From NCBI GenBank assembly GCA_004557385.1, contig SFEA01000006.1:13708-77707 (forward strand): a stretch of 64,000 nt of DNA, written 5' to 3'. Under the pieces are notes generated by a model that worked only from the letters and a program-made list of their open reading frames with translations, ran no database searches and had not been told where the DNA came from. Numbering within the stretch: the first letter of the stretch is position 1; every line of letters begins with the position of its first letter. Shown here piece by piece: positions 30,371 to 38,149 of the stretch. The DNA is from Bacteroidales bacterium (lineage in GTDB: Bacteria > Bacteroidota > Bacteroidia > Bacteroidales > Muribaculaceae). Position numbers and translations under genes: made by a program.

Positions 30371-30401
30371 CAAAGTTACTACACTTTGCTTAATTGTGCA
30401 A
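30371..30401 (-). promoter_or_regulatory. tRNA cluster promoter
   Basis: TTG (30399-30401), a 20-base spacer and TAACTTTG (30371-30378) on the minus strand match the consensus exactly, just upstream of the first tRNA-Gly. Confidence 0.75.
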
Positions 30402-30494
30402 ACTTTGAGCAAACTTTTTTCAAAAAATTTTCACATTAAGCCGCAAGCATCAGCCCATAACAGCAGTTAACGCACACGGCATCAAAGCATTGCA

Positions 30495-31073
30495 CTATTG
30501 CTTAATCATCCTGAAAAATTCTTCGCGAAGCTGCGGATTTTCGAAATCGCCGCGATATTCGAGCGTGAGTGTATTGGCGCCTTGCTTCTCCACCCCGCGC
30601 ATCTTCATGCACATGTGGCCAGCCGACACTGCCACAATCACGCCTTTGCTCGAGAGGTTCTCGTAGAGCGAATCGCAAATCTCGGCAGTAAATCGCTCCT
30701 GCACCTGCAACCGATGCGCAAACGCATCAACCACGCGCGCCAGTTTGCTAAGCCCCACCATCGAGCCATCGGGGATGTAGCCAATCGACACGGTGCCGAA
30801 AAATGGCAAGATGTGATGCTCGCACAACGAATAGAACTCGATGTCCTTAACCACAACCACCTTCGAACCGGCATATTCAAACAAAGCCGATTTCACAAAT
30901 TCACCGGGGTTCTGCTTATATCCGCGCGTAATGTCAACCAGAGCTTTAGCGGCACGTCGAGGGGTCTTTATCAAACCTTCGCGCTCCACGTCCTCGCCAA
31001 TCAGTTCCAATATCTTCTTGTAGTGCTGAGCAATTTCGTCAATCAACTGCTCTTTCTCACTGTTGTTATCCAT
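30495..31073 (-). CDS. folE: GTP cyclohydrolase I
   Basis: The 192-residue protein matches the short type I enzyme. The zinc-site motif EFYSLCEHHILPF supplies Cys and His ligands, GYIPDGSMVGLSKLARVVD is the pterin-pocket region, and the later GHMCMKMRG provides another zinc Cys. It converts GTP to 7,8-dihydroneopterin triphosphate, the first step to folate, and can also feed queuosine synthesis. It lies 44 bases downstream of the SPOR-domain gene on the same strand, in the DoxX-tpiA-SPOR-folE series. Confidence 0.97.
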   Translation of the reverse strand: MDNNSEKEQLIDEIAQHYKKILELIGEDVEREGLIKTPRRAAKALVDITRGYKQNPGEFVKSALFEYAGSKVVVVKDIEFYSLCEHHILPFFGTVSIGYIPDGSMVGLSKLARVVDAFAHRLQVQERFTAEICDSLYENLSSKGVIVAVSAGHMCMKMRGVEKQGANTLTLEYRGDFENPQLREEFFRMIKQ

Positions 31074-31117
31074 CTTCCTACTTCACAAAAAATATAAACA
31101 AGCGTATTGCCCACGCA

Positions 31118-31591
31118 TCAGTTTATTCGGTCAACCACAATGGTCAACTCTCTCGAATAGGCAGGGAATGCCTTTTTCAACTGCTTGAGCATTTCTTCCG
31201 CTTCGTCGCGGGTGCGGAAATCGCCCACACGAAGGCGCCACGACGGCGCTTTGTAGCCAATGTAGGGACGCATCTGCGGAAAGCGCGAAATGATGTTTCG
31301 CTCCCTCACCTGTGCCTCGCGTTTGGCAGTGGCACTGTTGCCGGAGAATGCCTGTATGCGATAGCCCACGTTGCTCGACACTGCCTTTTTGGGCACGCCG
31401 TTGTTGGGGTCGCCGTTCTCAGGTTTCAGTCTTTCTATCAATTGGTCGGGAGCAATCACGGTGACCTGCCCTTTGGTGTTGTTGTTGAGATGGCTCACAA
31501 TGTCCACATCGGGAGTGTTGGCACTCCTGCCGACGGCAGTCATCAACGCCATCAACACCATTGCAGCAGCATATCTTATCACTCTTGTCAT
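31118..31591 (-). CDS. Exported SPOR-domain protein
   Basis: The ATG at 31591 (preferred to a TTG four codons earlier) gives 157 residues with a signal peptide (RVIRYAAAMVLMALMTAVGRS). The C-terminal SPOR domain (about 85-157) has YRIQAFSGN, RVGDFRTRDEAEEML and VVDRIN. SPOR domains bind denuded peptidoglycan glycan strands, typically at the division septum, so it is probably periplasmic. It sits between tpiA and folE, a position I recall in other Bacteroidales. A 20-base imperfect palindrome precedes it at 31716-31735. Confidence 0.88.
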   Translation of the reverse strand: MTRVIRYAAAMVLMALMTAVGRSANTPDVDIVSHLNNNTKGQVTVIAPDQLIERLKPENGDPNNGVPKKAVSSNVGYRIQAFSGNSATAKREAQVRERNIISRFPQMRPYIGYKAPSWRLRVGDFRTRDEAEEMLKQLKKAFPAYSRELTIVVDRIN

Positions 31592-31715
31592 GCCAATATT
31601 CAAGAAAATTAATGATGTATTTGTAAATACTAAAAACTATCAAGTAGCCACAGAGCCTCGGGAAACAAGACCCTGTGACTAACCTTGTATTGTATTCTGC
31701 ATCCTTAAATGGATG

Positions 31716-31735
31716 CACAAAGCTATAGCTTCGTG
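31716..31735. repeat. 20-bp imperfect palindrome between tpiA and the SPOR gene
   Basis: Nine of ten arm pairs match around the centre AAGCTATAGCTT (31720-31731). It abuts the tpiA stop. A second small hairpin, GCATCC/GGATGC, lies at 31699-31716. Neither has a T-tract, so they may be RNA-processing or protein-binding sites. Confidence 0.4.
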
Positions 31736-31736
31736 A

Positions 31737-32489
31737 TTAGAAAGCAGTAACGATGCCCATGAACGAAGCAGCGTCGAGAGCAGCGCCACCAATCAAGCCA
31801 CCGTCAACGTCAGGCTTTTCGAACAATTCCTTAGCGTTGCTTGGCTTGCAGCTGCCGCCGTAAAGAATTGTGGTGTCGTCAGCCACTTGGTTGCCATACT
31901 TTTCAGCAATCAAGCCACGGATGAATGCGTGGATTTCTTGTGCTTGGTCGGCTGTAGCAGTCTTGCCGGTACCGATAGCCCAAACTGGCTCGTAAGCAAG
32001 AACAATCTTGCCGAAATCTTCAGCGCTGAGGTCGAAGAGCGATTCAACGATTTGAGCCTTGATAACATCGAAATAAGTGCCGTTTTCGCGTTCTTCGAGC
32101 ACTTCGCCGATGCAGAAGATTGGACAGAGGCCGTTTTCCAAAGCCAAAGCCACCTTGTCCTTCAATGTAGCAGCTGTTTCGCCGTAGTATTGACGACGTT
32201 CAGAGTGACCAAGGATTACATAAGTAGCGCCAGTAGAAGCCACCATAGCAGCCGAAACTTCGCCAGTGTAAGCACCCTTTGCCTTGTCGGCGCAGTTTTC
32301 AGCGCTCAAACCAAGCTTTTCGCCGATAACAGCCTTAACAGCAGTGAGATGTGTGAAAGGAACGCCAATAACGACATCGCACTTTGGAGTGATTCCTTCG
32401 AGAGCGGCATTTACTTCGCTTGCCAACTTTACACCTTCTGGCACTGTAGTGTTCATCTTCCAGTTGCCAGCAACAATATTCTTTCTCAT
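31737..32489 (-). CDS. tpiA: Triosephosphate isomerase
   Basis: The 250-residue protein has the TIM signature set: NWKMN with the substrate-binding Lys near residue 9-12, LGHSERR with the catalytic His, and [11 protein letters not shown] with the catalytic Glu. It interconverts dihydroxyacetone phosphate and glyceraldehyde 3-phosphate in the cytoplasm. Length is normal. It lies 31 bases after the DoxX-like gene, consistent with co-transcription from the promoter at 33883-33913. Confidence 0.98.
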   Translation of the reverse strand: MRKNIVAGNWKMNTTVPEGVKLASEVNAALEGITPKCDVVIGVPFTHLTAVKAVIGEKLGLSAENCADKAKGAYTGEVSAAMVASTGATYVILGHSERRQYYGETAATLKDKVALALENGLCPIFCIGEVLEERENGTYFDVIKAQIVESLFDLSAEDFGKIVLAYEPVWAIGTGKTATADQAQEIHAFIRGLIAEKYGNQVADDTTILYGGSCKPSNAKELFEKPDVDGGLIGGAALDAASFMGIVTAF

Positions 32490-32520
32490 TGTTTCAGTTA
32501 TAATTAATTATACTTAAAAT

Positions 32521-33834
32521 TTATAGTTCCTCGTTTTCTTGTTGCAAAGTTACTTCTTTTTTGCCATTCTTTCTTATCCTTTTCAAAGTAAATTTCACCA
32601 CACGGTGAATTCTGTTCACCATAAGCAGCAAAAACATGAGTGTGCCATAGCTTGCAAGCAGCACACGCAAGCGATATGAGGCATCGAAATCGGCAACTAT
32701 GCTTGTCATGTCGGCATTGGACGCCTGCACCCTTTCGCTCGAGATGGAACGCAGCGCACGCTTCCACACAATGGTGCCGTTCTTAACATACACCACTGCC
32801 GGATTGCCTCGCGCCAGCATCTTCATGTCGGTGTCGTCCATCTCATATATGGGATATTGCGCCATCGATATGTCGTTCCACTCCTCAACCTGAGCCGCGC
32901 TACCGCTCGAAACGCCAAAGGTGCTCACACCAAGCTTTTGAGCGAGTTCGTTGAGCTCGTTGATGAGATAGGTGAACGATATGCTTATGTCCTCCATGTC
33001 GGGGAAAGTGAATATCAGTTGCTCCGAGGCTGGATTCAGCGCCTCGGCAGTGACATCGAAACCACCGTCGAACACTGCCACATGTTTCACCGCAGTCACC
33101 TCAGCGCCGTCAGCCACGCGGCGGTCGACGTATTCCCAGGTGTCGTCGGGCAGGCTGTCGAGACGGAACTCGCGCTCCACCCCGTCTTTGCTGTAGATGA
33201 ACACGAACTTATCGTCGGCATCGTCGCCACCTTCCGATGGTCCTTCGTAGAGCTTAGTGCCCACCTTGAAGGGGCGGAAATCAACCAACGGCTGATATAC
33301 ATACCCATAGTATTCAATCGACAAGGCGAGCATCATGGTCAGTGCCCACACCACCCATTGCACACCCACGCCGTAGACATTCTTTGCCCTGCGGTTATAC
33401 TTCAGCAGAAACACTACTGCTGCCATGAGCACCACATTCTTCATGAACGTAGCCCAATTGCTCAGCACCAGCACGTCGCCAAAGCATCCGCAATCAGCCA
33501 TGCGGTCGGTAACGGCAAGATAAAACGTGAGCACAGTCATCACAGCCATCAGCGCCGTGAGCATTATCGGAGCAAAGCGGCGGTAAAGCCCAAACAGGAT
33601 GAACACGCCCAGAAGCGTTTCTGCCACCGGCAAGGCAAATGCCCCGAAGGTCACGAGCGGGCTGAGCGACTCGAGGTGCAAGATGGCAACGTAGTCGGCA
33701 AACTTATACACCGTGCCCCACGGGTCGATGGCTTTGACAAACCCCGACAGCACAAACACAGCACCCACCAGCAAGCGCAACACATACACTGCCGGCGTAA
33801 CTAACTGTTGTATACTGAGCCTTTTATGCTTCAT
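32521..33834 (-). CDS. DoxX/MauE-type membrane protein (BT_3928-like)
   Basis: The 437-residue protein has about four helices in its N-terminal half, starting VYVLRLLVGAVFVLSGFVKAIDPWG, the DoxX/MauE signature. A CGCFG motif follows near residue 125, then a soluble domain of about 200 residues containing GTKLYEGPSEGG and a thioredoxin-like stretch. A last hydrophobic helix is near 400-420. A Bacteroidales family of this architecture precedes tpiA in related genomes. The CGCFG pair suggests redox or maturation chemistry in the membrane, but that is inference. Confidence 0.85.
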   Translation of the reverse strand: MKHKRLSIQQLVTPAVYVLRLLVGAVFVLSGFVKAIDPWGTVYKFADYVAILHLESLSPLVTFGAFALPVAETLLGVFILFGLYRRFAPIMLTALMAVMTVLTFYLAVTDRMADCGCFGDVLVLSNWATFMKNVVLMAAVVFLLKYNRRAKNVYGVGVQWVVWALTMMLALSIEYYGYVYQPLVDFRPFKVGTKLYEGPSEGGDDADDKFVFIYSKDGVEREFRLDSLPDDTWEYVDRRVADGAEVTAVKHVAVFDGGFDVTAEALNPASEQLIFTFPDMEDISISFTYLINELNELAQKLGVSTFGVSSGSAAQVEEWNDISMAQYPIYEMDDTDMKMLARGNPAVVYVKNGTIVWKRALRSISSERVQASNADMTSIVADFDASYRLRVLLASYGTLMFLLLMVNRIHRVVKFTLKRIRKNGKKEVTLQQENEEL

Positions 33835-33882
33835 CTTTCAATATCGCATTGCCAATCCACCATCATCGGCGATAGGCAATTG

Positions 33883-33913
33883 CAAAGTTAACTATCATTT
33901 CATTGATTTACAA
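33883..33913 (-). promoter_or_regulatory. Promoter of the DoxX-tpiA-SPOR-folE unit
   Basis: TTG (33911-33913), a 20-base spacer and TAACTTTG (33883-33890) on the minus strand match the consensus exactly. It abuts the T-tract ending the 6S-like RNA. Confidence 0.75.
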
Positions 33914-34162
33914 AAAAAGAAGCGATGAAATGACTCTTGCAGCCACTTCATCGCTTTATGGAAAACCACACCAAAGGGATGTGATGAAACTCCGAAAAAA
34001 CAGGATTTGAGAGCATCCACCGCTTTGTAATCCGCCTGGTCGCGAAGACACCTTTTCAGGTTGGGGCCCGCCATTGCAATGGATGCCGGCCTCGGCATTT
34101 CATATAAAATTGAAGAGTATCCCAATCAACTTTGATGTGGCAATTTTTCAATGACCTTTTAG
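33912..34162 (-). ncRNA. 6S-like RNA candidate (Bacteroidales-1 type)
   Basis: This stretch on the minus strand has no plausible protein, yet is bounded by a consensus promoter (34168-34198, predicted start near 34162) and a strong terminator (stem 33920-33929 with 33947-33956, then seven T). The sequence folds as one long hairpin. An 11-bp closing stem pairs 34130-34140 with 33966-33976, allowing one G-U. An internal 11-bp stem with G-U pairs joins the GCATCCATTGC and GCGGTGGATGC segments. Size (about 180 nt in the main hairpin) and long-hairpin shape fit 6S RNA, which mimics an open promoter and binds RNA polymerase. The Bacteroidales-1 motif is described downstream of the L20 gene, and rplT lies 0.5 kb upstream here. 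Identity is inferred from structure and context. Confidence 0.6.
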
Positions 34163-34167
34163 TATTA

Positions 34168-34198
34168 CAAATTTAGTTTATTATTGCTGAATAAGCAA
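34168..34198 (-). promoter_or_regulatory. Promoter of the 6S-like RNA
   Basis: TTG (34196-34198), a 20-base spacer and TAAATTTG (34168-34175) on the minus strand match the Bacteroidota consensus exactly. Confidence 0.7.
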
Positions 34199-34256
34199 AT
34201 GTTTTCATCAAAAAAATCATCTTCTCTGCCCACCAAAGCATCAATTCAGGTTGCAA

Positions 34257-34442
34257 TTATTTCTTTCGCTTTATCTCATAGCCAATTTTGCCAAACGCCT
34301 TCACAAAATCGTTGTAGTTCGATTGCGTGCCGTTATACACAATCGTAACCTTTTGCTGAGCAACCGAAGTATCGATTTTCTTCACTCCCTTCACAAAACG
34401 GATGTTTTGCTTTATTCTGGTTTCGCACCCCGAACAATGCAT
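34257..34442 (-). CDS. Small HMA-type metal-binding protein, N-terminal strand missing
   Basis: The 61-residue protein begins directly at MHCSGCETRIKQNI, with the metal-binding CxxC at residues 3-6. It continues with the heavy-metal-associated fold segments VKGVKKIDTS, KVTIVYNG and FGKIGYEIKRKK. In the family a first beta strand normally precedes the Cys loop. Here an in-frame stop lies two codons upstream, so that strand is absent. The protein may be a trimmed copper chaperone or a degraded relic. It lies between rplT and the 6S-like RNA on the same strand. Confidence 0.7.
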   Translation of the reverse strand: MHCSGCETRIKQNIRFVKGVKKIDTSVAQQKVTIVYNGTQSNYNDFVKAFGKIGYEIKRKK

Positions 34443-34548
34443 TAATTAAAAGATAAAATAATATAAATACCGCCACTCAAGAGAAATCAAATACATTAAA
34501 AATACCAACAAAAAACTATATTTCGCGCAGGACAGAGCGGCATGGACG

Positions 34549-34593
34549 CAAAAAAAATCCTTCCGCGATGCGATGATGCAAAGCGGAAGGATT
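34549..34593 (-). terminator. Terminator of the thrS-infC-rpmI-rplT operon
   Basis: An 11-bp perfect stem (34556-34566 with 34583-34593) is followed on the minus strand by eight T residues, 26 bases past the rplT stop. Confidence 0.85.
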
Positions 34594-34618
34594 GTGTTAT
34601 TTTGGAATCTTTGACTGA

Positions 34619-34969
34619 TTAAGCGTTCTTAACTTTATCAACGATTGCCTTGAATGCTGCAGGGTTGTTCATAGCCAAGTCGGCGAGCACCTTGCGGTTA
34701 ATCTCGATACCTGCCTTGTGAATAAGACCCATCAACTTCGAGTAAGAAAGATCTTCGAGGCGAGCAGCAGCGTTGATACGCTGAATCCACAATGCGCGGA
34801 AGTTACGCTTCTTGTTCTTTCTGTCGCGGTAAGCATAGGTAAGACCTTTTTCCCAAGTGTTCTTGGCAACGGTCCACACGTTCTTACGGCAACCAAAATA
34901 ACCTCTTGTAAGTTTTAAAACTCTTTTTCTACGTGCTCTTGAAGCAACATGATTAACTGATCTAGGCAT
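34619..34969 (-). CDS. rplT: 50S ribosomal protein L20
   Basis: The 116-residue protein starts [20 protein letters not shown] and continues with [20 protein letters not shown], the L20 hallmark. It binds 23S rRNA early in assembly. It is the last gene of thrS-infC-rpmI-rplT, the conserved order in most bacteria, with a 133-base gap after rpmI. In other phyla L20 represses this operon by binding its own message. I see no equivalent leader structure that I can support here. Confidence 0.98.
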   Translation of the reverse strand: MPRSVNHVASRARRKRVLKLTRGYFGCRKNVWTVAKNTWEKGLTYAYRDRKNKKRNFRALWIQRINAAARLEDLSYSKLMGLIHKAGIEINRKVLADLAMNNPAAFKAIVDKVKNA

Positions 34970-35102
34970 GTTTTTAAACGATTTTGAATGTTAGCGGCTT
35001 GTTTTTGCTCTTTTAATTTTTTGCTAAACATTCGGTTAATAAAAAAACTTTAAGAATCTCTTTGTTTAAATCAATTGATAACAATTTCGCGAAGCGCGTG
35101 AA

Positions 35103-35300
35103 TTACTTCATCACCAACATCTTGCGTACGTTGTTCATATCGGCAACGTCAACAAGTGAGAAGTGAGTGAGGTTTCTCTTTTGCTTCTTTGTCTTCTTAG
35201 TCAAGATGTGGCTCTTGAAGGCATGTTTTCTCTTGATTTTTCCTGACCCGGTAAGGACGAACCTTTTTTTGGCACCGGAATTAGTCTTAACCTTTGGCAT
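35103..35300 (-). CDS. rpmI: 50S ribosomal protein L35
   Basis: The 65-residue protein opens [20 protein letters not shown] and ends with the basic [15 protein letters not shown] region, the L35 pattern. It is a component of the large subunit. It lies 132 bases after infC and 133 bases before rplT, as in the usual operon. Confidence 0.98.
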   Translation of the reverse strand: MPKVKTNSGAKKRFVLTGSGKIKRKHAFKSHILTKKTKKQKRNLTHFSLVDVADMNNVRKMLVMK

Positions 35301-35432
35301 TTTCTTAAAAAGTTTAAAAATTATATAGTTTTACAATCACGGGGTTGGGCACTTACTAAACCCAACGCCCTCTTTTTTTTCTGTTTCAAGCAAGCAGCAA
35401 CCCGTTTTGGCGTGTCGCGTAGCCTGGCAATA

Positions 35433-36026
35433 TTATTTCTTTTTCGGAGAAAGCATGATTATCATGCGTTTACCTTCGAGCACCGGCATCTGCTCCACCT
35501 TGCCATAATCCTCAAGATCGTTGGCAAAACGCAGCAACAGCACCTCGCCCTGTTCCTTGAACAGGATTGAGCGACCTTTGAAGAACACATAGGCTTTCAC
35601 CTTGCTGCCCTCCTTGAGGAACTCCATGGCGTGCTTGAGCTTGAAGTTGTAGTCGTGGTCGTCGGTTTGTGGTCCGAAACGAATTTCCTTCACCACCACC
35701 TTGGTCGACTTTGCTTTTTGCTCCTTCAGGCGTTTGCGTTGCTGGTACAAGAACTTCTGATAGTCGAGCACACGGCACACCGGAGGCTGAGCATTTGGCG
35801 AAATCTCAATCAAGTCAAGTTCCAAATCGTCAGCTATTCGCAATGCCTCGGCAATCGGATAAACTCCTTGCTCCACGTTGTCACCCACAAGTCGCACCTC
35901 CTTGGCACGAATGTGTTCGTTGATGGCATATTGGTCGCCTTTGTCTTTATCATTTTTGCGGGCCTGTTGCTTCTGATTGGCACCTGCTGGCTTTTTAGGG
36001 CCGGTAAACAATGGTTTTTTCTCCAT
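35433..36026 (-). CDS. infC: Translation initiation factor IF-3
   Basis: The 197-residue protein has an N-terminal extension of about 32 residues, rich in Lys, Gln and Asn, before the IF-3 core. The core begins [18 protein letters not shown], and the C-terminal domain contains [19 protein letters not shown]-3 prevents premature subunit joining and checks the start codon. It uses ATG rather than the AUU of Escherichia coli, so start-codon autoregulation of that type is not supported. It begins 9 bases after the thrS stop. Confidence 0.97.
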   Translation of the reverse strand: MEKKPLFTGPKKPAGANQKQQARKNDKDKGDQYAINEHIRAKEVRLVGDNVEQGVYPIAEALRIADDLELDLIEISPNAQPPVCRVLDYQKFLYQQRKRLKEQKAKSTKVVVKEIRFGPQTDDHDYNFKLKHAMEFLKEGSKVKAYVFFKGRSILFKEQGEVLLLRFANDLEDYGKVEQMPVLEGKRMIIMLSPKKK

Positions 36027-36035
36027 TAAATAATA

Positions 36036-37973
36036 TTAAAAGTTTGTCATTGACTCAATTTCTCGAGCAAATTCGTCTGCAAAGGTAGTAATTTTTTTCG
36101 TACCTTCGTCACCTCCGCCCTGTTTTCTTACCGAAACTTCGTCATTTTGTGCTTCTTTTTCGCCAACAACTATCATATAAGGCACTCTTTTGAGTTCATT
36201 GTCGCGAATTTTCTTGCCAATTTTCTCATTTCGGTCGTCAACCGAAGCGCGGATGTCCTTCTCTGCCAGAATGTTCACCACCTTGTGGGCGTAGTCGTTA
36301 TACTTCTCGCTGATAGGCAACACAACTGCTTGTTCGGGAGCCAGCCACAGCGGCAGTTTGCCTGCGGTGTGCTCAAGCAGCACAGCCACAAAACGCTCGA
36401 GCGAGCCGAACGGAGCACGGTGAATCATCACCGGACGGTGCTTCTTGTTGTCGCTGCCGGTGTATTCGAGGTCGAAGCGCTCAGGCAGGTTGTAGTCGAC
36501 CTGGATGGTACCCAACTGCCAACGGCGTCCGATGGCATCCTTCACCATAAAGTCGAGCTTCGGACCATAGAAAGCGGCTTCGCCTTGCACGGCGCGTGCC
36601 TTCAAGCCTTTTTCCTCGCAAGCCTCGATGATGGCTCGTTCAGCCTTTTCCCAGTTCTCGTCGGAGCCCACATATTTCTGCTTGTTGTTAGGGTCGCGCA
36701 GCGAAATCTGTGCCTCGTAGTTCTGGAAATTCAAAGCCTTGAAGATGTAGAAAATTATGTCCATCACCTTCAGGAACTCGTCCTTGAGCTGCTCGGGAGT
36801 GCAATAGAGGTGAGCATCGTCCTGCGTAAATCCACGCACGCGGGTCAGACCGTGAAGCTCACCGCTCTGCTCGTAGCGGTAAACGGTGCCGAATTCGGCA
36901 AAGCGCAGAGGCAGGTCCTTATAAGAGCGCGGCGAAGTCTTATAGATTTCGCAGTGGTGAGGGCAGTTCATTGGCTTCAAGAAATATTCTTCGCCTTCCT
37001 CAGGGGTGTGAATAGGCTGGAACGAGTCCTTGCCATACTTAGCATAGTGGCCCGAAGTGACGTAGAGCTGCTTGTTGCCGATGTGCGGAGTGATTACCTG
37101 CAAATAGCCGTAACGCTTTTGAATCTTGCGCAGGAATTGCTCGAGGCGGTCGCGCAAGGCAGCGCCCTTAGGCAACCACAATGGCAGACCGGCGCCCACG
37201 TTTTGCGAGAAAGCAAAGAGTTCCATCTCCTTGCCAATCTTGCGGTGGTCGCGCTTCTTGGCTTCTTCAAGCAGTTGCAGATACTCGTCGAGCATCGATT
37301 TTTTCGGGAAAGTGATGGCATAGATGCGCAGCATTTGCTTGCGCTTTTCGTCGCCGCGCCAGTAAGCGCCGGCAAGCGACAATATCTTGATGGCCTTGAT
37401 AGGAGCAGTGTTAGGCAAGTGCGGGCCACGGCACAGGTCGGTGAATGCGCCTTGTGTGTAGGTGGTGATGTGTCCGTCCTCAAGTTCGCTGATAAGTTCG
37501 CACTTATAGGTCTCGCCACGGTCGCCGAACATCTTCAGCGCGTCGGCCTTGGCAATGTCGCGGCGCACCACTTCTTCCTTCTTGGCAACCAGCTCAGCCA
37601 TCTTCTTCTCGATTTTCTCGAATTCAGCCGATGTAATCTGGTTGTCGCCCGGGTCGATGTCGTAGTAGAAACCGTTTTCAATAGCCGGACCGATGCCGAA
37701 TTGAACACCCTGATACAGCTCTTGAAGGGCTTCGGCAAGCAAGTGTGCCGATGTGTGCCAGAAAGCATGCTTGCCTTCAGGGTCTTCCCACTTGAACAGC
37801 TTAATCGCGCCATCGTTACAAATCGGGCGCGACAAGTCCCATTCTTCACCATTCAAAGTAGCAGCCAACACTTCTCGCGCCAGGCGAGGGCTGATACTTT
37901 CAGCAATCTGCAACGGCGTGATGCCTTGCTCGAATTGCTTTACACTTCCATCTGGAAAAGTTATATTCATCAT
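36036..37973 (-). CDS. thrS: Threonyl-tRNA synthetase
   Basis: Start chosen at the ATG pair 37973/37970, where the TGS domain begins ([19 protein letters not shown]). The longer upstream frame covers the promoter and leader. The resulting 645 residues match the family. The editing domain has [11 protein letters not shown] with the two His ligands, and the class II core has motif 2 around [14 protein letters not shown] and the anticodon domain at the C-terminus. It charges tRNA-Thr and edits Ser. It leads the thrS-infC-rpmI-rplT operon from the promoter at 38036-38065. Confidence 0.98.
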   Translation of the reverse strand: MMNITFPDGSVKQFEQGITPLQIAESISPRLAREVLAATLNGEEWDLSRPICNDGAIKLFKWEDPEGKHAFWHTSAHLLAEALQELYQGVQFGIGPAIENGFYYDIDPGDNQITSAEFEKIEKKMAELVAKKEEVVRRDIAKADALKMFGDRGETYKCELISELEDGHITTYTQGAFTDLCRGPHLPNTAPIKAIKILSLAGAYWRGDEKRKQMLRIYAITFPKKSMLDEYLQLLEEAKKRDHRKIGKEMELFAFSQNVGAGLPLWLPKGAALRDRLEQFLRKIQKRYGYLQVITPHIGNKQLYVTSGHYAKYGKDSFQPIHTPEEGEEYFLKPMNCPHHCEIYKTSPRSYKDLPLRFAEFGTVYRYEQSGELHGLTRVRGFTQDDAHLYCTPEQLKDEFLKVMDIIFYIFKALNFQNYEAQISLRDPNNKQKYVGSDENWEKAERAIIEACEEKGLKARAVQGEAAFYGPKLDFMVKDAIGRRWQLGTIQVDYNLPERFDLEYTGSDNKKHRPVMIHRAPFGSLERFVAVLLEHTAGKLPLWLAPEQAVVLPISEKYNDYAHKVVNILAEKDIRASVDDRNEKIGKKIRDNELKRVPYMIVVGEKEAQNDEVSVRKQGGGDEGTKKITTFADEFAREIESMTNF

Positions 37974-38035
37974 GTTTATAAAATAGTTTTTCGCCGAGTC
38001 ATACAACAACACGGCATTACGTTTTAAATCGGACG

Positions 38036-38065
38036 CAAAATTAATAATCTTTTCACTAATAACAA
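38036..38065 (-). promoter_or_regulatory. thrS operon promoter
   Basis: TTG (38063-38065), a 19-base spacer and TAATTTTG (38036-38043) on the minus strand match the consensus. The predicted leader is about 55 bases. Confidence 0.65.
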
Positions 38066-38149
38066 GCACTTTGAGCCATTATTTTTTACAACAGCCCCAA
38101 TCCACAAAATTTAGTGGAATATACAGTTTTCCACGAATTACAACCGGTT

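Noticed and set aside
32490..33834. Riboswitch or leader before tpiA
   Set aside because: The gap between the DoxX-like gene and tpiA is only 31 bases and contains no structure.
33895..34125. 76-codon frame inside the 6S-like RNA
   Set aside because: The interval has promoter, terminator and hairpin structure of an RNA, and the peptide has no coherent features.
36147..38027. 626-codon plus-strand frame opposite thrS
   Set aside because: Antisense to thrS, which has full threonyl-tRNA synthetase motifs. No family resemblance in the opposite frame.
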